Shown in pieces: positions 16,302-24,120 of a stretch of DNA of 64,000 nt (position 1 is its first letter; the number at the start of each line of letters is the position of its first letter). The stretch is from the NCBI RefSeq assembly GCF_008365405.1, contig NZ_QOKV01000015.1, forward strand, positions 1 through 64,000, in the 5' to 3' direction. The notes under the pieces are model-generated. The model worked only from the letters and a program-made list of their open reading frames with translations. It did not search any database and had not been told where the DNA came from. The DNA is from Azospirillum brasilense. GTDB lineage: Bacteria > Pseudomonadota > Alphaproteobacteria > Azospirillales > Azospirillaceae. The position numbers were made by a program, and so were the translations under genes.

Positions 16302-18407
16302 TCAGGGAGAGGGCAGGCCCGCGGCCGGCGCGCGACGCAGCGCGTTGAGCAGAATCCCGATCGTGGTCCCGTTGTGCAGCACCGCGGTCCCCACCGGGGA
16401 CAGCAGGCCCAGCGCGGCGGCGCCGAGGATCGCGCTGTTCAGCCCGACCGTCAGGCGGTAGTTGCGGGCGATCAGCACCATGGCGGCGTTCGCCGTCTCC
16501 TTGGCGTCGGCCACCCGCTCGATCCGGTCCTCCAGAAGCGCCACGTCGGCGGTCAGCCGGGCGATGTCCGCCCCCTTCTGCATGGCGATGCCGACATGGG
16601 CGCCGGCCAGCGCCGGGGCGTCGTTGATGCCGTCGCCGACGAAGGCGATGCGCGCGCCGTCGCGGCTCAGATCCTCGATGATGCGGGCCTTGTCGGTGGG
16701 CAGCAGATCGGCGTGGAAGCCGTCGAGATGCAGTTCCGCGGCCAGCTCGGCGGCGCGGTCGCGGTGGTCGCCGGTCAGCATCAGCACCCGCTTCACCCCG
16801 GCCCGCCGCAGCCGCGCGATGGTCGCGGCACTGGCCGCGCGCACGCTGTCCTTCAGCGCCAGCACGCCGGCCAGCACCCCGCCGAAGCCGATGAACAGCA
16901 GCGTCTTTCCGTCATGGTGCAGCGCGTCGATGGCCGCGCGGTGCGCCGTGGTGTCGATGCCCTCGTCGTCCTCGATGAAGTGGCGGGAGCCGACGACGAT
17001 GCGCTTGCCGTCGATGACGCTGGCCACCCCGTGGGCGACGATGAACTTCACCTCCTGATGGTCGAAGTGGCGGTTGTGCGTCTCCTTGGCGGCGTTGACC
17101 ACGGCCATCGCCAGCGGGTGGAAGTAATGCTCCTCCACCGAGGCGGCGAGGCAGATCAGGTCGTCGGGGCTGAAGGTCAGGTCGAAGGCGATGGAATCGG
17201 TCACCTGCAGGTCGCCGGTGGTCAGCGTGCCGGTCTTGTCGAAGATCACCGTGTCGGCCTGGGCCAGCCGCTCCAGCGCGTTGGCGCCCTTGATCAGGAT
17301 GCCCGCCTGCCCCGCCCCGTACATGGCCGACTTGAAGGCCACCGGGGTCGCCAGCTTCAGCGCGCAGGAATAGTCGGCCTGGAGCACCGACGCGGCGCTG
17401 CGCCAGTCGCCGGTCATCAGGAAGGAGCCGCCGGCCAGCTTCAGCACCGTGGGCACCAGCCGGTCGGCCAAGCGCGCCGCGTCGAGTTGCGCCTCGCTCT
17501 TGGCGGTCAGCGACTGCTCGACGTAATCGGCGATGCGGGCGGCGGCGGTGTGGCTGCCGACATGCTCGGCGTAGACGACCAGCCGCCCTTCCTCCATCAG
17601 CGTGCCGGACAGGACGGCGGAGCCGCGCTGCTTGACCACCGGGGCGCTCTCGCCGGTCATGGCGGCCTCGTTGACGGTCGCCTCCCCGCTCAGCACCGTG
17701 CCGTCCACCGGGATCACCGTCCCGGCGCCGATCACCACGCTGTCGCCGACCAGGACGGTGTCGGCGGGCACCTGGATCTCCACCCCGTCGCGCAGCAGCC
17801 ACACCTGATCGCTCGACGGGCGCAGCAGCCGCTTCAGCAGCGCGTCCGACCGGCGGGCGATGGACTCCTCCATGTATTCGCCGAGCGCCAGCATGAAGAC
17901 GGTGGTGTTGGCCGCGGTGAAATCCCGCCGCGCCAGAGAGATCGCCACCGCCGCCGCTTCCAGCACGTGGGAGTTGACGCCCTCCCGCCCGTAGATGGCC
18001 ATGCCCTCGCGCAGCATCGGCATCGCGACGGCCAGCGACAGCGGCAGGCGCAGCGGCATGGGCAGCAGGAAGCCGCCGGCCAGCGTGGCGAGGCTGCGGA
18101 CCAGCGTCGCGCCGTGATTCTCCCCGCCCTCGGCCGTCGGGGCGGGCGGAGCCGGTTCGGGAATCGGCAGGGCGGCCAGCGCGAGACACAGCGTTGTGGC
18201 GTCGGTCATCACCGGATCGTAGCGGACGGCCAGCGACCGCGCGGCGCGGCTGGCCCGAACCGATGTCACCCCGGCGACCGCCTCCACCACCCGGTGCAGG
18301 GTCGCCGCGTCGTCGGGGGCGCCGGGGCGGCAGGCGTAGCGCAGCCGGATGCGCCCCGGAACCCGATGGACCGGCTCCAGCCGCAGGAACCAGGGCAGGC
18401 CGCTCAT
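16302..18407 (-). CDS. P1B-type metal ATPase with SCA motif (FezB-like)
   Basis: The 701-residue heavy-metal P-type ATPase has the actuator TGES (EAAMTGESAPVV), phosphorylation DKTGTLTTG, the N-domain HP (EEHYFHPLAMAVV) and the hinge GDGINDAPAL. The membrane metal motif is SCALKLATP where copper and zinc pumps have CPCALGLATP. The N-terminus lacks a CxxC metal domain. It instead carries VPGRIRLRYACRPG in an HMA-like fold. From memory, an SCA-type P1B-6 ATPase with neighbouring small proteins bearing P-G-R-x-R motifs marks fez (ferrosome) clusters, which store iron in membrane-bound granules. I infer that role here. It is the last gene of a six-gene run, overlapping its neighbour by ATGA. Confidence 0.8.
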   Translation of the reverse strand: MSGLPWFLRLEPVHRVPGRIRLRYACRPGAPDDAATLHRVVEAVAGVTSVRASRAARSLAVRYDPVMTDATTLCLALAALPIPEPAPPAPTAEGGENHGATLVRSLATLAGGFLLPMPLRLPLSLAVAMPMLREGMAIYGREGVNSHVLEAAAVAISLARRDFTAANTTVFMLALGEYMEESIARRSDALLKRLLRPSSDQVWLLRDGVEIQVPADTVLVGDSVVIGAGTVIPVDGTVLSGEATVNEAAMTGESAPVVKQRGSAVLSGTLMEEGRLVVYAEHVGSHTAAARIADYVEQSLTAKSEAQLDAARLADRLVPTVLKLAGGSFLMTGDWRSAASVLQADYSCALKLATPVAFKSAMYGAGQAGILIKGANALERLAQADTVIFDKTGTLTTGDLQVTDSIAFDLTFSPDDLICLAASVEEHYFHPLAMAVVNAAKETHNRHFDHQEVKFIVAHGVASVIDGKRIVVGSRHFIEDDEGIDTTAHRAAIDALHHDGKTLLFIGFGGVLAGVLALKDSVRAASAATIARLRRAGVKRVLMLTGDHRDRAAELAAELHLDGFHADLLPTDKARIIEDLSRDGARIAFVGDGINDAPALAGAHVGIAMQKGADIARLTADVALLEDRIERVADAKETANAAMVLIARNYRLTVGLNSAILGAAALGLLSPVGTAVLHNGTTIGILLNALRRAPAAGLPSP

Positions 18408-18766
18408 GAGGCTCCGGCCTGTTCCGCCTCCAGCTCGGCCTGGAGGTCGGCCATCTGCTCCTTCATCTCGGCAAGGCCACCGGCGAGGTTGCCGTAGAGC
18501 TTCAGGCCGGACTTCACGATCTTGCCGCGCAGTTCCTCGTCGGACAGCACATAGGCCGCCGCCGCCCCGACCAGAAGCCCGACCAGGAACTGCTCGGACC
18601 GGCGCGACGGGAGAAGACCGCTCAGCCCGCCGAGAAGCCCCTGCCCCCGACCCATGCCGGCGCCCATGCCACCTCCCATGGAGGCGCCGCCGGCGGCCAT
18701 GGCGGCTTCGTACTGGCGCTGCTGCTTCTTCAGCTTCTTCAACGCCTTCTTGGTCTTCTTAGCCAT
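18404..18766 (-). CDS. Gly-rich single-pass protein of the fez-like cluster
   Basis: The 120-residue protein has a Lys-rich start (MAKKTKKALKKLKKQQRQYE) and then a glycine/methionine-rich stretch with several GxxxG spacings (GGGMGAGMGRGQGLLGGLSG). One membrane helix follows (FLVGLLVGAAAAYVLSD), and an acidic amphipathic tail (EMKEQMADLQAELEAEQ). The helix plus tail resembles YtxH-like proteins. The build fits a membrane-curving or packing role on an organelle membrane, which is an inference from cluster context. It overlaps the upstream gene by 8 bp and the ATPase by 4 bp. Confidence 0.75.
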   Translation of the reverse strand: MAKKTKKALKKLKKQQRQYEAAMAAGGASMGGGMGAGMGRGQGLLGGLSGLLPSRRSEQFLVGLLVGAAAAYVLSDEELRGKIVKSGLKLYGNLAGGLAEMKEQMADLQAELEAEQAGAS

Positions 18767-19103
18767 GGAGGTCCTCGTTCTTCGGCAGTTCCTGCGGCGG
18801 CTCTTCCGCCGGATTCAGCAGATGCTCGATCATGACCACGCCCGCCGCCCCGGCGGCAACCGCCAGGGCAAGGCGCGCGTAGTCGCGGTTGCGCAGGGCG
18901 GCGGCGGCGACGCTGGCGGCGGCCAGCGCCGCACCGCCCTGCAGGCCGTGGCGCAGGATGGTGCGCGGCGCGGGAGGCTCGGCGCCCGTCACCCAGCGGT
19001 CCTGGACGGCGGTCAGCAGGCCGGTCGCCACCATGCCGCGCGTGAAGTCGGCGGCGAGCGTGCCGGAGCCCCGCGCCTTGCCGCGCCGCTTCGCGCGTTT
19101 CAC
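18759..19103 (-). CDS. Small membrane protein of the fez-like cluster
   Basis: The 114-residue product starts very basic (MKRAKRRGKARGSG). It has a weakly hydrophobic segment (FTRGMVATGLLTAVQD), then Ala-rich hydrophobic segments (GAALAAASVAAAALRNRDYARLALAVAAGAAGVVMIEHLL) and an acidic end. Two to three helices are likely. No named domain is recognised. The ATG overlaps the previous stop (ATGA), so it is translationally coupled. Its role is inferred only from the cluster. Confidence 0.75.
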   Translation of the reverse strand: MKRAKRRGKARGSGTLAADFTRGMVATGLLTAVQDRWVTGAEPPAPRTILRHGLQGGAALAAASVAAAALRNRDYARLALAVAAGAAGVVMIEHLLNPAEEPPQELPKNEDLHG

Positions 19104-19495
19104 GCGGCCCCCGGTGCGGCGGACGGCGTCGGCTCGGTCTTCGCCGGCTCCGCCGCATCCTCCTTCGCCGCCTCCGCCGCATCGTCCTTCACCGGCTCCG
19201 CCTCGGCGGGCGCCGCATCCGCGGGGGCTTCCACCACCGGCGTGGCGAGGCGGGAGCGCAGACCGGCGGAGGTCCGCTCGATGGCCAGCAGGCCGGTGAC
19301 CGCGGCCTCGCGCACCGCGGTCTGGGCCTTGCCGGCGCCCTCGCGCGCGGCGGCCTTCACATCGACGGTCTTGAGGTCGGCGGGCCTAAGGTCGGCGATC
19401 GTGGGATCGGCCTTGGCCTTGGCGTTCTTCATCATCCGGACGCCGATGGCCCCGGCGATCACGCCGGACGCGAAGGTCAGAAGCGGCAGCATCAT
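19100..19495 (-). CDS. DUF5132-like membrane protein of the fez-like cluster
   Basis: The 131-residue protein starts MMLPLLTFASGVIAGAIGVRMMKNAKAK. That is a single N-terminal helix with GxxxGxxG packing and a basic exit, resembling DUF5132-type proteins that accompany such ATPases. The rest is an amphipathic helix and a long Ala/Glu/Pro/Lys-rich tail (VVEAPADAAPAEAEPVKDD...). The start at 19495 is fixed by an ATGA overlap with the previous gene. The acidic tail might bind cations or face the compartment lumen, which is speculation. Confidence 0.75.
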   Translation of the reverse strand: MMLPLLTFASGVIAGAIGVRMMKNAKAKADPTIADLRPADLKTVDVKAAAREGAGKAQTAVREAAVTGLLAIERTSAGLRSRLATPVVEAPADAAPAEAEPVKDDAAEAAKEDAAEPAKTEPTPSAAPGAA

Positions 19496-19854
19496 GGTCT
19501 CCTTTCGGGCGCACCGCCCGCAATGCCGGCGGTGGCGATGCGCAACAGCGTCCCGGCCGCCGCGCTGGATTCCCCACGCAGCAGATCCGGCCACGCCGAG
19601 GGCGGGATCACCGTGGGGTCGTATTCGATGGTGCAGGAGCGGGCGAGCGGGTTCAGCGCGATGGAGCGGATGCCCTCCGCCCCGGTGAGCGCCCGGTGCA
19701 GCGCCTTGGCGTCGTCGGCCAGCGCCGCCAGACCGCGCTCCGCGGCGCCGTCGAGCTTCAGCCGCACCCGGCCCGGAATGTGGTGCGCGATGGTCAGGGC
19801 GGCGGCCAGCCGGGTCAGGAAATCGTCGGGCATGCTCGGTTTTCGGTCCGTCAT
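19492..19854 (-). CDS. HMA-like protein with PGRVRLK motif
   Basis: The 120-residue protein carries AHHIPGRVRLKLDGAAERGL. A ferredoxin-like (HMA_2-type) strand-helix pattern follows (RSIALNPLARSCTIEYDP), with no CxxC metal ligands. A short hydrophobic end (LLRIATAGIAGG) follows. The motif P-G-R-x-R recurs in the ATPase and in the first gene of this run, which argues for a shared interaction or targeting role. ATG 19854 overlaps the upstream stop (ATGA). The inner ATG at 19833 is less likely. Confidence 0.75.
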   Translation of the reverse strand: MTDRKPSMPDDFLTRLAAALTIAHHIPGRVRLKLDGAAERGLAALADDAKALHRALTGAEGIRSIALNPLARSCTIEYDPTVIPPSAWPDLLRGESSAAAGTLLRIATAGIAGGAPERRP

Positions 19855-20330
19855 TGGAAGAGGCGTTTGCGCTGCACGGTCATGTGCACGACCATGAAGG
19901 CGACGAACAGCGTGCCGAAGCCGGCGTGAACGCGTTTGCCCACCCCCAACGCCGCCAGGGTCGCCGCCATGCTGCCCATCATCCCGATCTTGGCCGCGCG
20001 GTTGATCCGCCATTTCAGGTCCGGAGCGGCGGGCTTGCCCTCCGCGGCGGGAGCCGGAGCATCCGACGGCGGCGGGGCCTCCGCGGGGTGCAGAACCGCC
20101 GACAGCAGCGCCTCCACCCGGGACCGGGCGTCATCCGGCGTCATCACGGCGGGGTCGTAGCTCAGCAGAAAGCTGCCCACCGCCGGGTTGCTCTCGGTCA
20201 CCCGGATGGTGTCCAGAGCCTCCAGGCGGCCCAGCGCCTCCTGGAAGCGGTCGTTGCCGCGCAGCAACGGGTGGCGCACGCGGATGCGTCCCGGCACCAC
20301 CGATGCGATGGGAGAGGTCCGTCCGGTCAT
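19851..20330 (-). CDS. First gene of the fez-like cluster, HMA-like with PGRIRVR motif
   Basis: The 159-residue protein begins MTGRTSPIASVVPGRIRVRH. It continues in an HMA_2-like fold (TIRVTESNPAVGSFLLSYDP), a Pro/Ala linker and a C-terminal membrane part (KIGMMGSMAATLAALGVGKR and FGTLFVAFMVVHMTVQRKR). It therefore looks like an anchored domain of the same type as the ATPase N-terminus. ATG 20330 has GGAG about 9 bases upstream. All five downstream genes overlap, so one promoter above this gene should drive the cluster. Confidence 0.75.
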   Translation of the reverse strand: MTGRTSPIASVVPGRIRVRHPLLRGNDRFQEALGRLEALDTIRVTESNPAVGSFLLSYDPAVMTPDDARSRVEALLSAVLHPAEAPPPSDAPAPAAEGKPAAPDLKWRINRAAKIGMMGSMAATLAALGVGKRVHAGFGTLFVAFMVVHMTVQRKRLFQ

Positions 20331-20399
20331 TGCCCGTTCTCCTGCGTCAGCCGCGATCCGCCGGCGCGGCCGGGGACGTTCAATGGTTGCGCAGAATAT

Positions 20400-20416
20400 C
20401 CATAAATTCATAATGG
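20400..20416 (-). promoter_or_regulatory. AT-rich dyad in the fez-like promoter region
   Basis: The 20331-20652 interval carries no convincing gene. Around 20394-20430 it turns AT-rich and holds an imperfect dyad CCATAAATTCATAATGG. It lies 70-86 bp upstream of the first gene and is the best candidate for an operator or core promoter. It does not match Fur, Irr or FNR consensus well, so the regulator is unknown. Confidence 0.3.
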
Positions 20417-20652
20417 TGAAACATTTCCCGCGCTCCCGCACCGGCGCCGGACGCAAGGCCGCGTTGCAGAAAAACCGCGCCCTCACCCAGGAAGTGCAGG
20501 GGTGGGCCATCCGGGTCGAGCCCTGCGCCATGCTCGGTGGCCATGATCACGGGAACACGGGTTTGGGAGGCGAACGCCGTCGAGCGCGCGCTTTTCCGCC
20601 GCTTCTGATCGTCAAGTCATTTCGACGTTGTCCCCCTACCAGCTTCCCGCAA

Positions 20653-20748
20653 GCCCCCACCCCAACCCTTCTCCGCTGTCGGCGCAGATCCCCAGCGCAA
20701 GTTCATGGATTGCGCAAAGCTTCGCGGGGAGAAGGTTGGGAAGGGGGC
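20653..20748. repeat. Intergenic palindromic element
   Basis: GCCCCCACCCCAACCCTTCT at the left is matched by a right arm ending GAAGGTTGGGAAGGGGGC, around a middle of about 45 bases. It abuts the end of the B12 operon and may act as its transcript terminator. It is related to 8611-8658. Confidence 0.65.
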
Positions 20749-20754
20749 AAGGAC

Positions 20755-21468
20755 TCAGCGCCCCAGTTCCTCCCACGCGGCGTGGGACCCGGCGGGTGGG
20801 GACAGGTACAGGCTTGGCACCCAGCCGTCCGGGATCGGGACGGTCGCCGCGTGGGTCCGGCCATGGGCCAGCAGCTTCGGCAGGACGTGGGTGTGCGGCC
20901 CCTCCGGGCTGCGGCCGTTGGGCGGGGGAATCGGCTGGCTGACCTCGATCCGCCCGAAGGGGCCGATGAAGACCCGGTCGGGGCTGAGCGCCGGCAGGTC
21001 GGGCGGCAAAGGGTTGCCCGGCGCCAGCAGCTCCGTCCCGACCACCGCGCGGAGGCGGGCGATGGTGGCGGGATCGGCGCTGCGCACGCAGACGTCGGTC
21101 TGGAAGACCTCCAGCCCGAGGTCGAACAGCAGGGTCCCGCGGTCCGCTTCGGCGATGGCCTCGCGGTCGGGACCCAGCTCGGTCACCACGCCGCGCCGGT
21201 TCATGGCGCCGACGTGACGGGGCAGGCAGAGGGCCACGGCGAGGCCGCCGTTGCGCGTCCGGTAGGGCACAGGGCGGATGGCCGGGACGGGGCGGAGGCG
21301 CAGCCCGCCGCGGGCGGTCCGCGCCTCCAGCTCCGGGCCGTCGCCGCGCAGGACGACGGGTTCGTCCGGGTCGCGGATGAACTCCGCGATGGCGCCGAAC
21401 GCGCCGAGGCTCCAGCCGGTGGCCGGATCGTTCAGCGCGTCGCGCAGCAGGGAAGACAGGTCGCTCAT
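20755..21468 (-). CDS. Unknown last gene of the B12-uptake operon
   Basis: The 237-residue cytosolic protein (MSDLSSLLRDALNDPATGW) is not recognised with confidence. Visible features are WSLGAFGAIAEFIRDPDEPV near the start, a central RRGVVTELGPDREAIAEA, a strand rich in C-V-R (DVCVRSADPATIARLRAVVG) and a His-containing HTHVLPKLLAHGRTH near the end. It has no signal peptide or membrane helix. ATG 21468 overlaps the ATPase stop (ATGA), so it is made with the transporter. A role in cobalamin or related corrinoid handling is an inference from this coupling and from the riboswitch upstream. Confidence 0.65.
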   Translation of the reverse strand: MSDLSSLLRDALNDPATGWSLGAFGAIAEFIRDPDEPVVLRGDGPELEARTARGGLRLRPVPAIRPVPYRTRNGGLAVALCLPRHVGAMNRRGVVTELGPDREAIAEADRGTLLFDLGLEVFQTDVCVRSADPATIARLRAVVGTELLAPGNPLPPDLPALSPDRVFIGPFGRIEVSQPIPPPNGRSPEGPHTHVLPKLLAHGRTHAATVPIPDGWVPSLYLSPPAGSHAAWEELGR

Positions 21469-22268
21469 CGGGTCGTCTCCGGTTTTGGCGTCGAGGATGG
21501 CAGGGTGTGCCAAGGAAGCAGGAAGGGCTCGCCGCCGGCCGCGCCACGGTGGGCGGCGATGCCGTAGGCGGCGCGCAGGGTGTCGTCGGTCAGCACTGTG
21601 TCGGGCGGCCCGTCGGCCAGCACGCCGCCGTCCGACAGAAGGATCAGCCGGTCGCAGAAGCGGGCGGCCAGGGTCAGGTCATGCAGCACCGCCACCACGC
21701 CGCTCCTCCGGCGGGCGGCGTCGCGCAGCAGCGCCATGCAGGCGAGCTGATGACCGGGGTCGAGCGCGGCGACCGGCTCGTCGGCCAGCAGCACGGGCGC
21801 CTCGGTCGCCAGGGCGCGGGCCAGCAGGACGCGCATCCGCTCGCCCCCCGACAGGGTGCCGACGATCCGCCCGCGCAGGTGCGCGGCGTCGGCGGTGGAC
21901 AGCGCCCGCTCCACCGCCGCGCGGTCCGCCGCGGTGACCCCGCCCAGCGGGCCACGGTGGGGCAGCCGGCCCAGCAGGACCAGCGCCTCGGCGCGCAGCG
22001 GCCAGTGCACCGGGCCGCTCTGCGGCAGATAGGCGATGGCGCGGGCGAGCGCCCGCCGTCCGACCTGCGCGGCGGTCCGGCCATCGAAGGTGACGCGGCC
22101 CGCCGCCGGCTCGGCGAGACCGGCGAGGAGGCGCAGCAGGGTCGTCTTGCCGGCGCCGTTCGGGCCGATCAGGCCGGTGAAGGCGCCGGGCTCGATGGCG
22201 AGATGGATGTCCGTCAGGATCGTCCGCCCGCCGGCTTTGGCGGACAGGCCGTGGGTTTCGATGCGCAT
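21465..22268 (-). CDS. btuD: Cobalamin ABC transporter ATPase (BtuD-like)
   Basis: The 267-residue ATPase has Walker A LIGPNGAGKTTLL, signature GTLSGGERMRVLLARAL, Walker B VLLADEPVAALDPGH and switch His VLHDLTLAARF. It belongs to the FecE/BtuD class that powers import of corrinoids, heme or siderophores. The riboswitch and BtuB receptor in the same run point to cobalamin. ATG 22268 shares one base with the permease stop (TGATG). Heme (HmuV) would be the alternative substrate in another context. Confidence 0.88.
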   Translation of the reverse strand: MRIETHGLSAKAGGRTILTDIHLAIEPGAFTGLIGPNGAGKTTLLRLLAGLAEPAAGRVTFDGRTAAQVGRRALARAIAYLPQSGPVHWPLRAEALVLLGRLPHRGPLGGVTAADRAAVERALSTADAAHLRGRIVGTLSGGERMRVLLARALATEAPVLLADEPVAALDPGHQLACMALLRDAARRRSGVVAVLHDLTLAARFCDRLILLSDGGVLADGPPDTVLTDDTLRAAYGIAAHRGAAGGEPFLLPWHTLPSSTPKPETTR

Positions 22269-23275
22269 CACGCCTCCTCCCGCCGCAGCCGGGCGATCAG
22301 GACGATCAGGAAGGGCGCCCCGATCAGGGCGGTGACCACGCCCAGCTTCAGTTCCGGCCGCGTCGGCAGCAGCCGGACGGCGATGTCCGCGGCGAGCGTC
22401 AGGCACGCCCCGGCGAGGCCCGCCACCAGCAGCAGCCGTCCCGGCCGCGCCCCGGCCAGCGGGCGCATCAGATGCGGCGCCACCAGCCCGACGAAGCCCA
22501 CGGCGCCGGTGACCGACACCGCGCTGCCCACCGCCAGCGCCGCCCCGGCGATCAGCCGGACGCGCAGGCCGGTGAGGTCGAAGCCCAGGCTGCGCGCCGC
22601 GTCCTCCCCGAGCGTCAGCGCGTCGAGCGCGCGGGCCCCGGACAGGCAGAGCGCCCAGCCCGCCAGCATCGGCGGCAGGACGAGCCAGAGCTGGTCGGTG
22701 CCGCGGTCGGCCAGCGACCCCATCAGCCAGAACACGATCTCCAGCGCCGCGTAGGGGTTGGGGGCGAGGTTGAGGGCCAGCGCGGTCAGCGACCCGGCAA
22801 GGCTGTTGATGGCGATGCCGCCGATGACCAGCGTGGTCGTTCCGGCCCCCCGCGCCGCCATCAGGTTCAGCAGCACCGCGGCGGTGGCGGCTCCCGCCAT
22901 GCCGCCCAGCGGCAGGGCGAGCGACAGCGCGGCGGACAGGCCGCTGTAGAAGACGATCACCGCGCCCAGCGCCGCGGCGCTCGACACGCCGACCAGCCCC
23001 GGCTCGGCCAGCGGGTTGCGCAGCCAGCCCTGCATCGCCGCGCCGGTCAGCCCCAGGCTGAAGCCGACCAGCAGGCCCAGCAGGGCGCGCGGCAGGCGCA
23101 GCTCGGCCAGCACCAGCGCGCCCAGGGTGGGGCGCCCGGCGAGCCAGTCGGACAAAGCGGCGCCCAGGTCGAACGGCACATAGCCGACCGCCGCCGACAC
23201 CGCGCAGAGCGCCAGCGCCAGACCCATCAGCCCGCCGACCAGGGCGGCGTAGGGGATGCGGGACTCCCGGCTCAT
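22268..23275 (-). CDS. btuC: Cobalamin ABC transporter permease (BtuC-like)
   Basis: The 335-residue FecCD-family permease has about ten membrane helices. Signatures include LRLPRALLGLLVGFSLGLTG near the second helix, GWLRNPLAEPGLVGVSSAAA, and the ATPase-contact loop GAVGFVGLVAPHLMRPLAG. It forms the inner-membrane channel for corrinoid. ATG 23275 overlaps the binding-protein stop (ATGA). Confidence 0.9.
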   Translation of the reverse strand: MSRESRIPYAALVGGLMGLALALCAVSAAVGYVPFDLGAALSDWLAGRPTLGALVLAELRLPRALLGLLVGFSLGLTGAAMQGWLRNPLAEPGLVGVSSAAALGAVIVFYSGLSAALSLALPLGGMAGAATAAVLLNLMAARGAGTTTLVIGGIAINSLAGSLTALALNLAPNPYAALEIVFWLMGSLADRGTDQLWLVLPPMLAGWALCLSGARALDALTLGEDAARSLGFDLTGLRVRLIAGAALAVGSAVSVTGAVGFVGLVAPHLMRPLAGARPGRLLLVAGLAGACLTLAADIAVRLLPTRPELKLGVVTALIGAPFLIVLIARLRREEA

Positions 23276-24120
23276 GGCACGGCCTCCCGCGCAGCGGCCA
23301 GCCGCTCCGCGGCCTCGGCGATCTGCGGGCCGGGGCAGGTCCACAGGCGGGTTGGCAGCGACAGGGTGCGGACCTGATGTTTTAGAGCTTTCAGGGCCGG
23401 GTGATGCAGAAGGGCGCCGGCCAGCGATGGCGGGGCGTCGGGTGCGGCGTCGACGATCAGCACATCCGCGCCGCCAAGGATGATGGCCTCCAGCGGCAGG
23501 GCGCCCTGGCTGCCCAGTGGCAGGCGGTCGGCCATGTTCTCCAGCCCGGCGCGGGTGAGAAGCTCGTCCACCAGCGACCCGGACCCGGCGACGAAGCCGT
23601 TGGGCCGCAGCACCACCGCGGTCGGGCGCGGCCCCGGCGGCGCGGGGGGCAGGGCGTCGAGGCGGGCGAACAGGCCGGCGACCAACGCTTCGCCCCGCTC
23701 CGGCTCGCCGACGGCGCGGGCGAGGCCGCGGATCTGCTCCGCCACCCCGTCCACGCTCTGCGGGACGTCCAGCTCCAGCAGCGGCGCGTCCAGCCGCGTC
23801 AGCAGCCCGACCGCGACCCGCGTGGTGTAGCGCCCGGCGACGATCAGGTCGGGGTTGAGCGGCAGGATTTCCTCCGCCGTCCCGTGGTTGACCGGCACCC
23901 GCGCCGCCCGGTCCGCCACCGTGGAGGCGCGGGGATCGCGCGCCAGCCACGTCACCGCGGCGAGGCGCTCCGGCCCGACCAGCCGCAACAGCAGCTCGTC
24001 GGCGCAGAGATTCAGGGAGACGATGCGCTGCGGTTTTGCGGACGGCGCCTCCCACGCCGCCGCCGGCCCTCCCGCACACAGCAGGAGGGCGGCGGCCAGC
24101 CCGAGACGGATGGGCCTCAC
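23272..24120 (-). CDS. btuF: Cobalamin-binding periplasmic protein (BtuF-like)
   Basis: The 282-residue protein begins with a signal peptide (IRLGLAAALLLCAGGPAAAW). PQRIVSLNLCADELLLRLVG follows, the typical first strand and helix of BtuF-type binding proteins. The C-terminal lobe has GGADVLIVDAAPDAPP. The start is a GTG at 24120, fixed by a GTGA overlap with the receptor stop; no ATG is nearby. It delivers corrinoid from the receptor to the permease. Confidence 0.88.
   Translation of the reverse strand: MRPIRLGLAAALLLCAGGPAAAWEAPSAKPQRIVSLNLCADELLLRLVGPERLAAVTWLARDPRASTVADRAARVPVNHGTAEEILPLNPDLIVAGRYTTRVAVGLLTRLDAPLLELDVPQSVDGVAEQIRGLARAVGEPERGEALVAGLFARLDALPPAPPGPRPTAVVLRPNGFVAGSGSLVDELLTRAGLENMADRLPLGSQGALPLEAIILGGADVLIVDAAPDAPPSLAGALLHHPALKALKHQVRTLSLPTRLWTCPGPQIAEAAERLAAAREAVP

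Noticed and set aside
16302..18407. Copper-exporting ATPase
   Set aside because: The motif is SCA rather than CPC, the CxxC metal domain is missing, and the neighbours do not include copper chaperones or CueR-like regulators.
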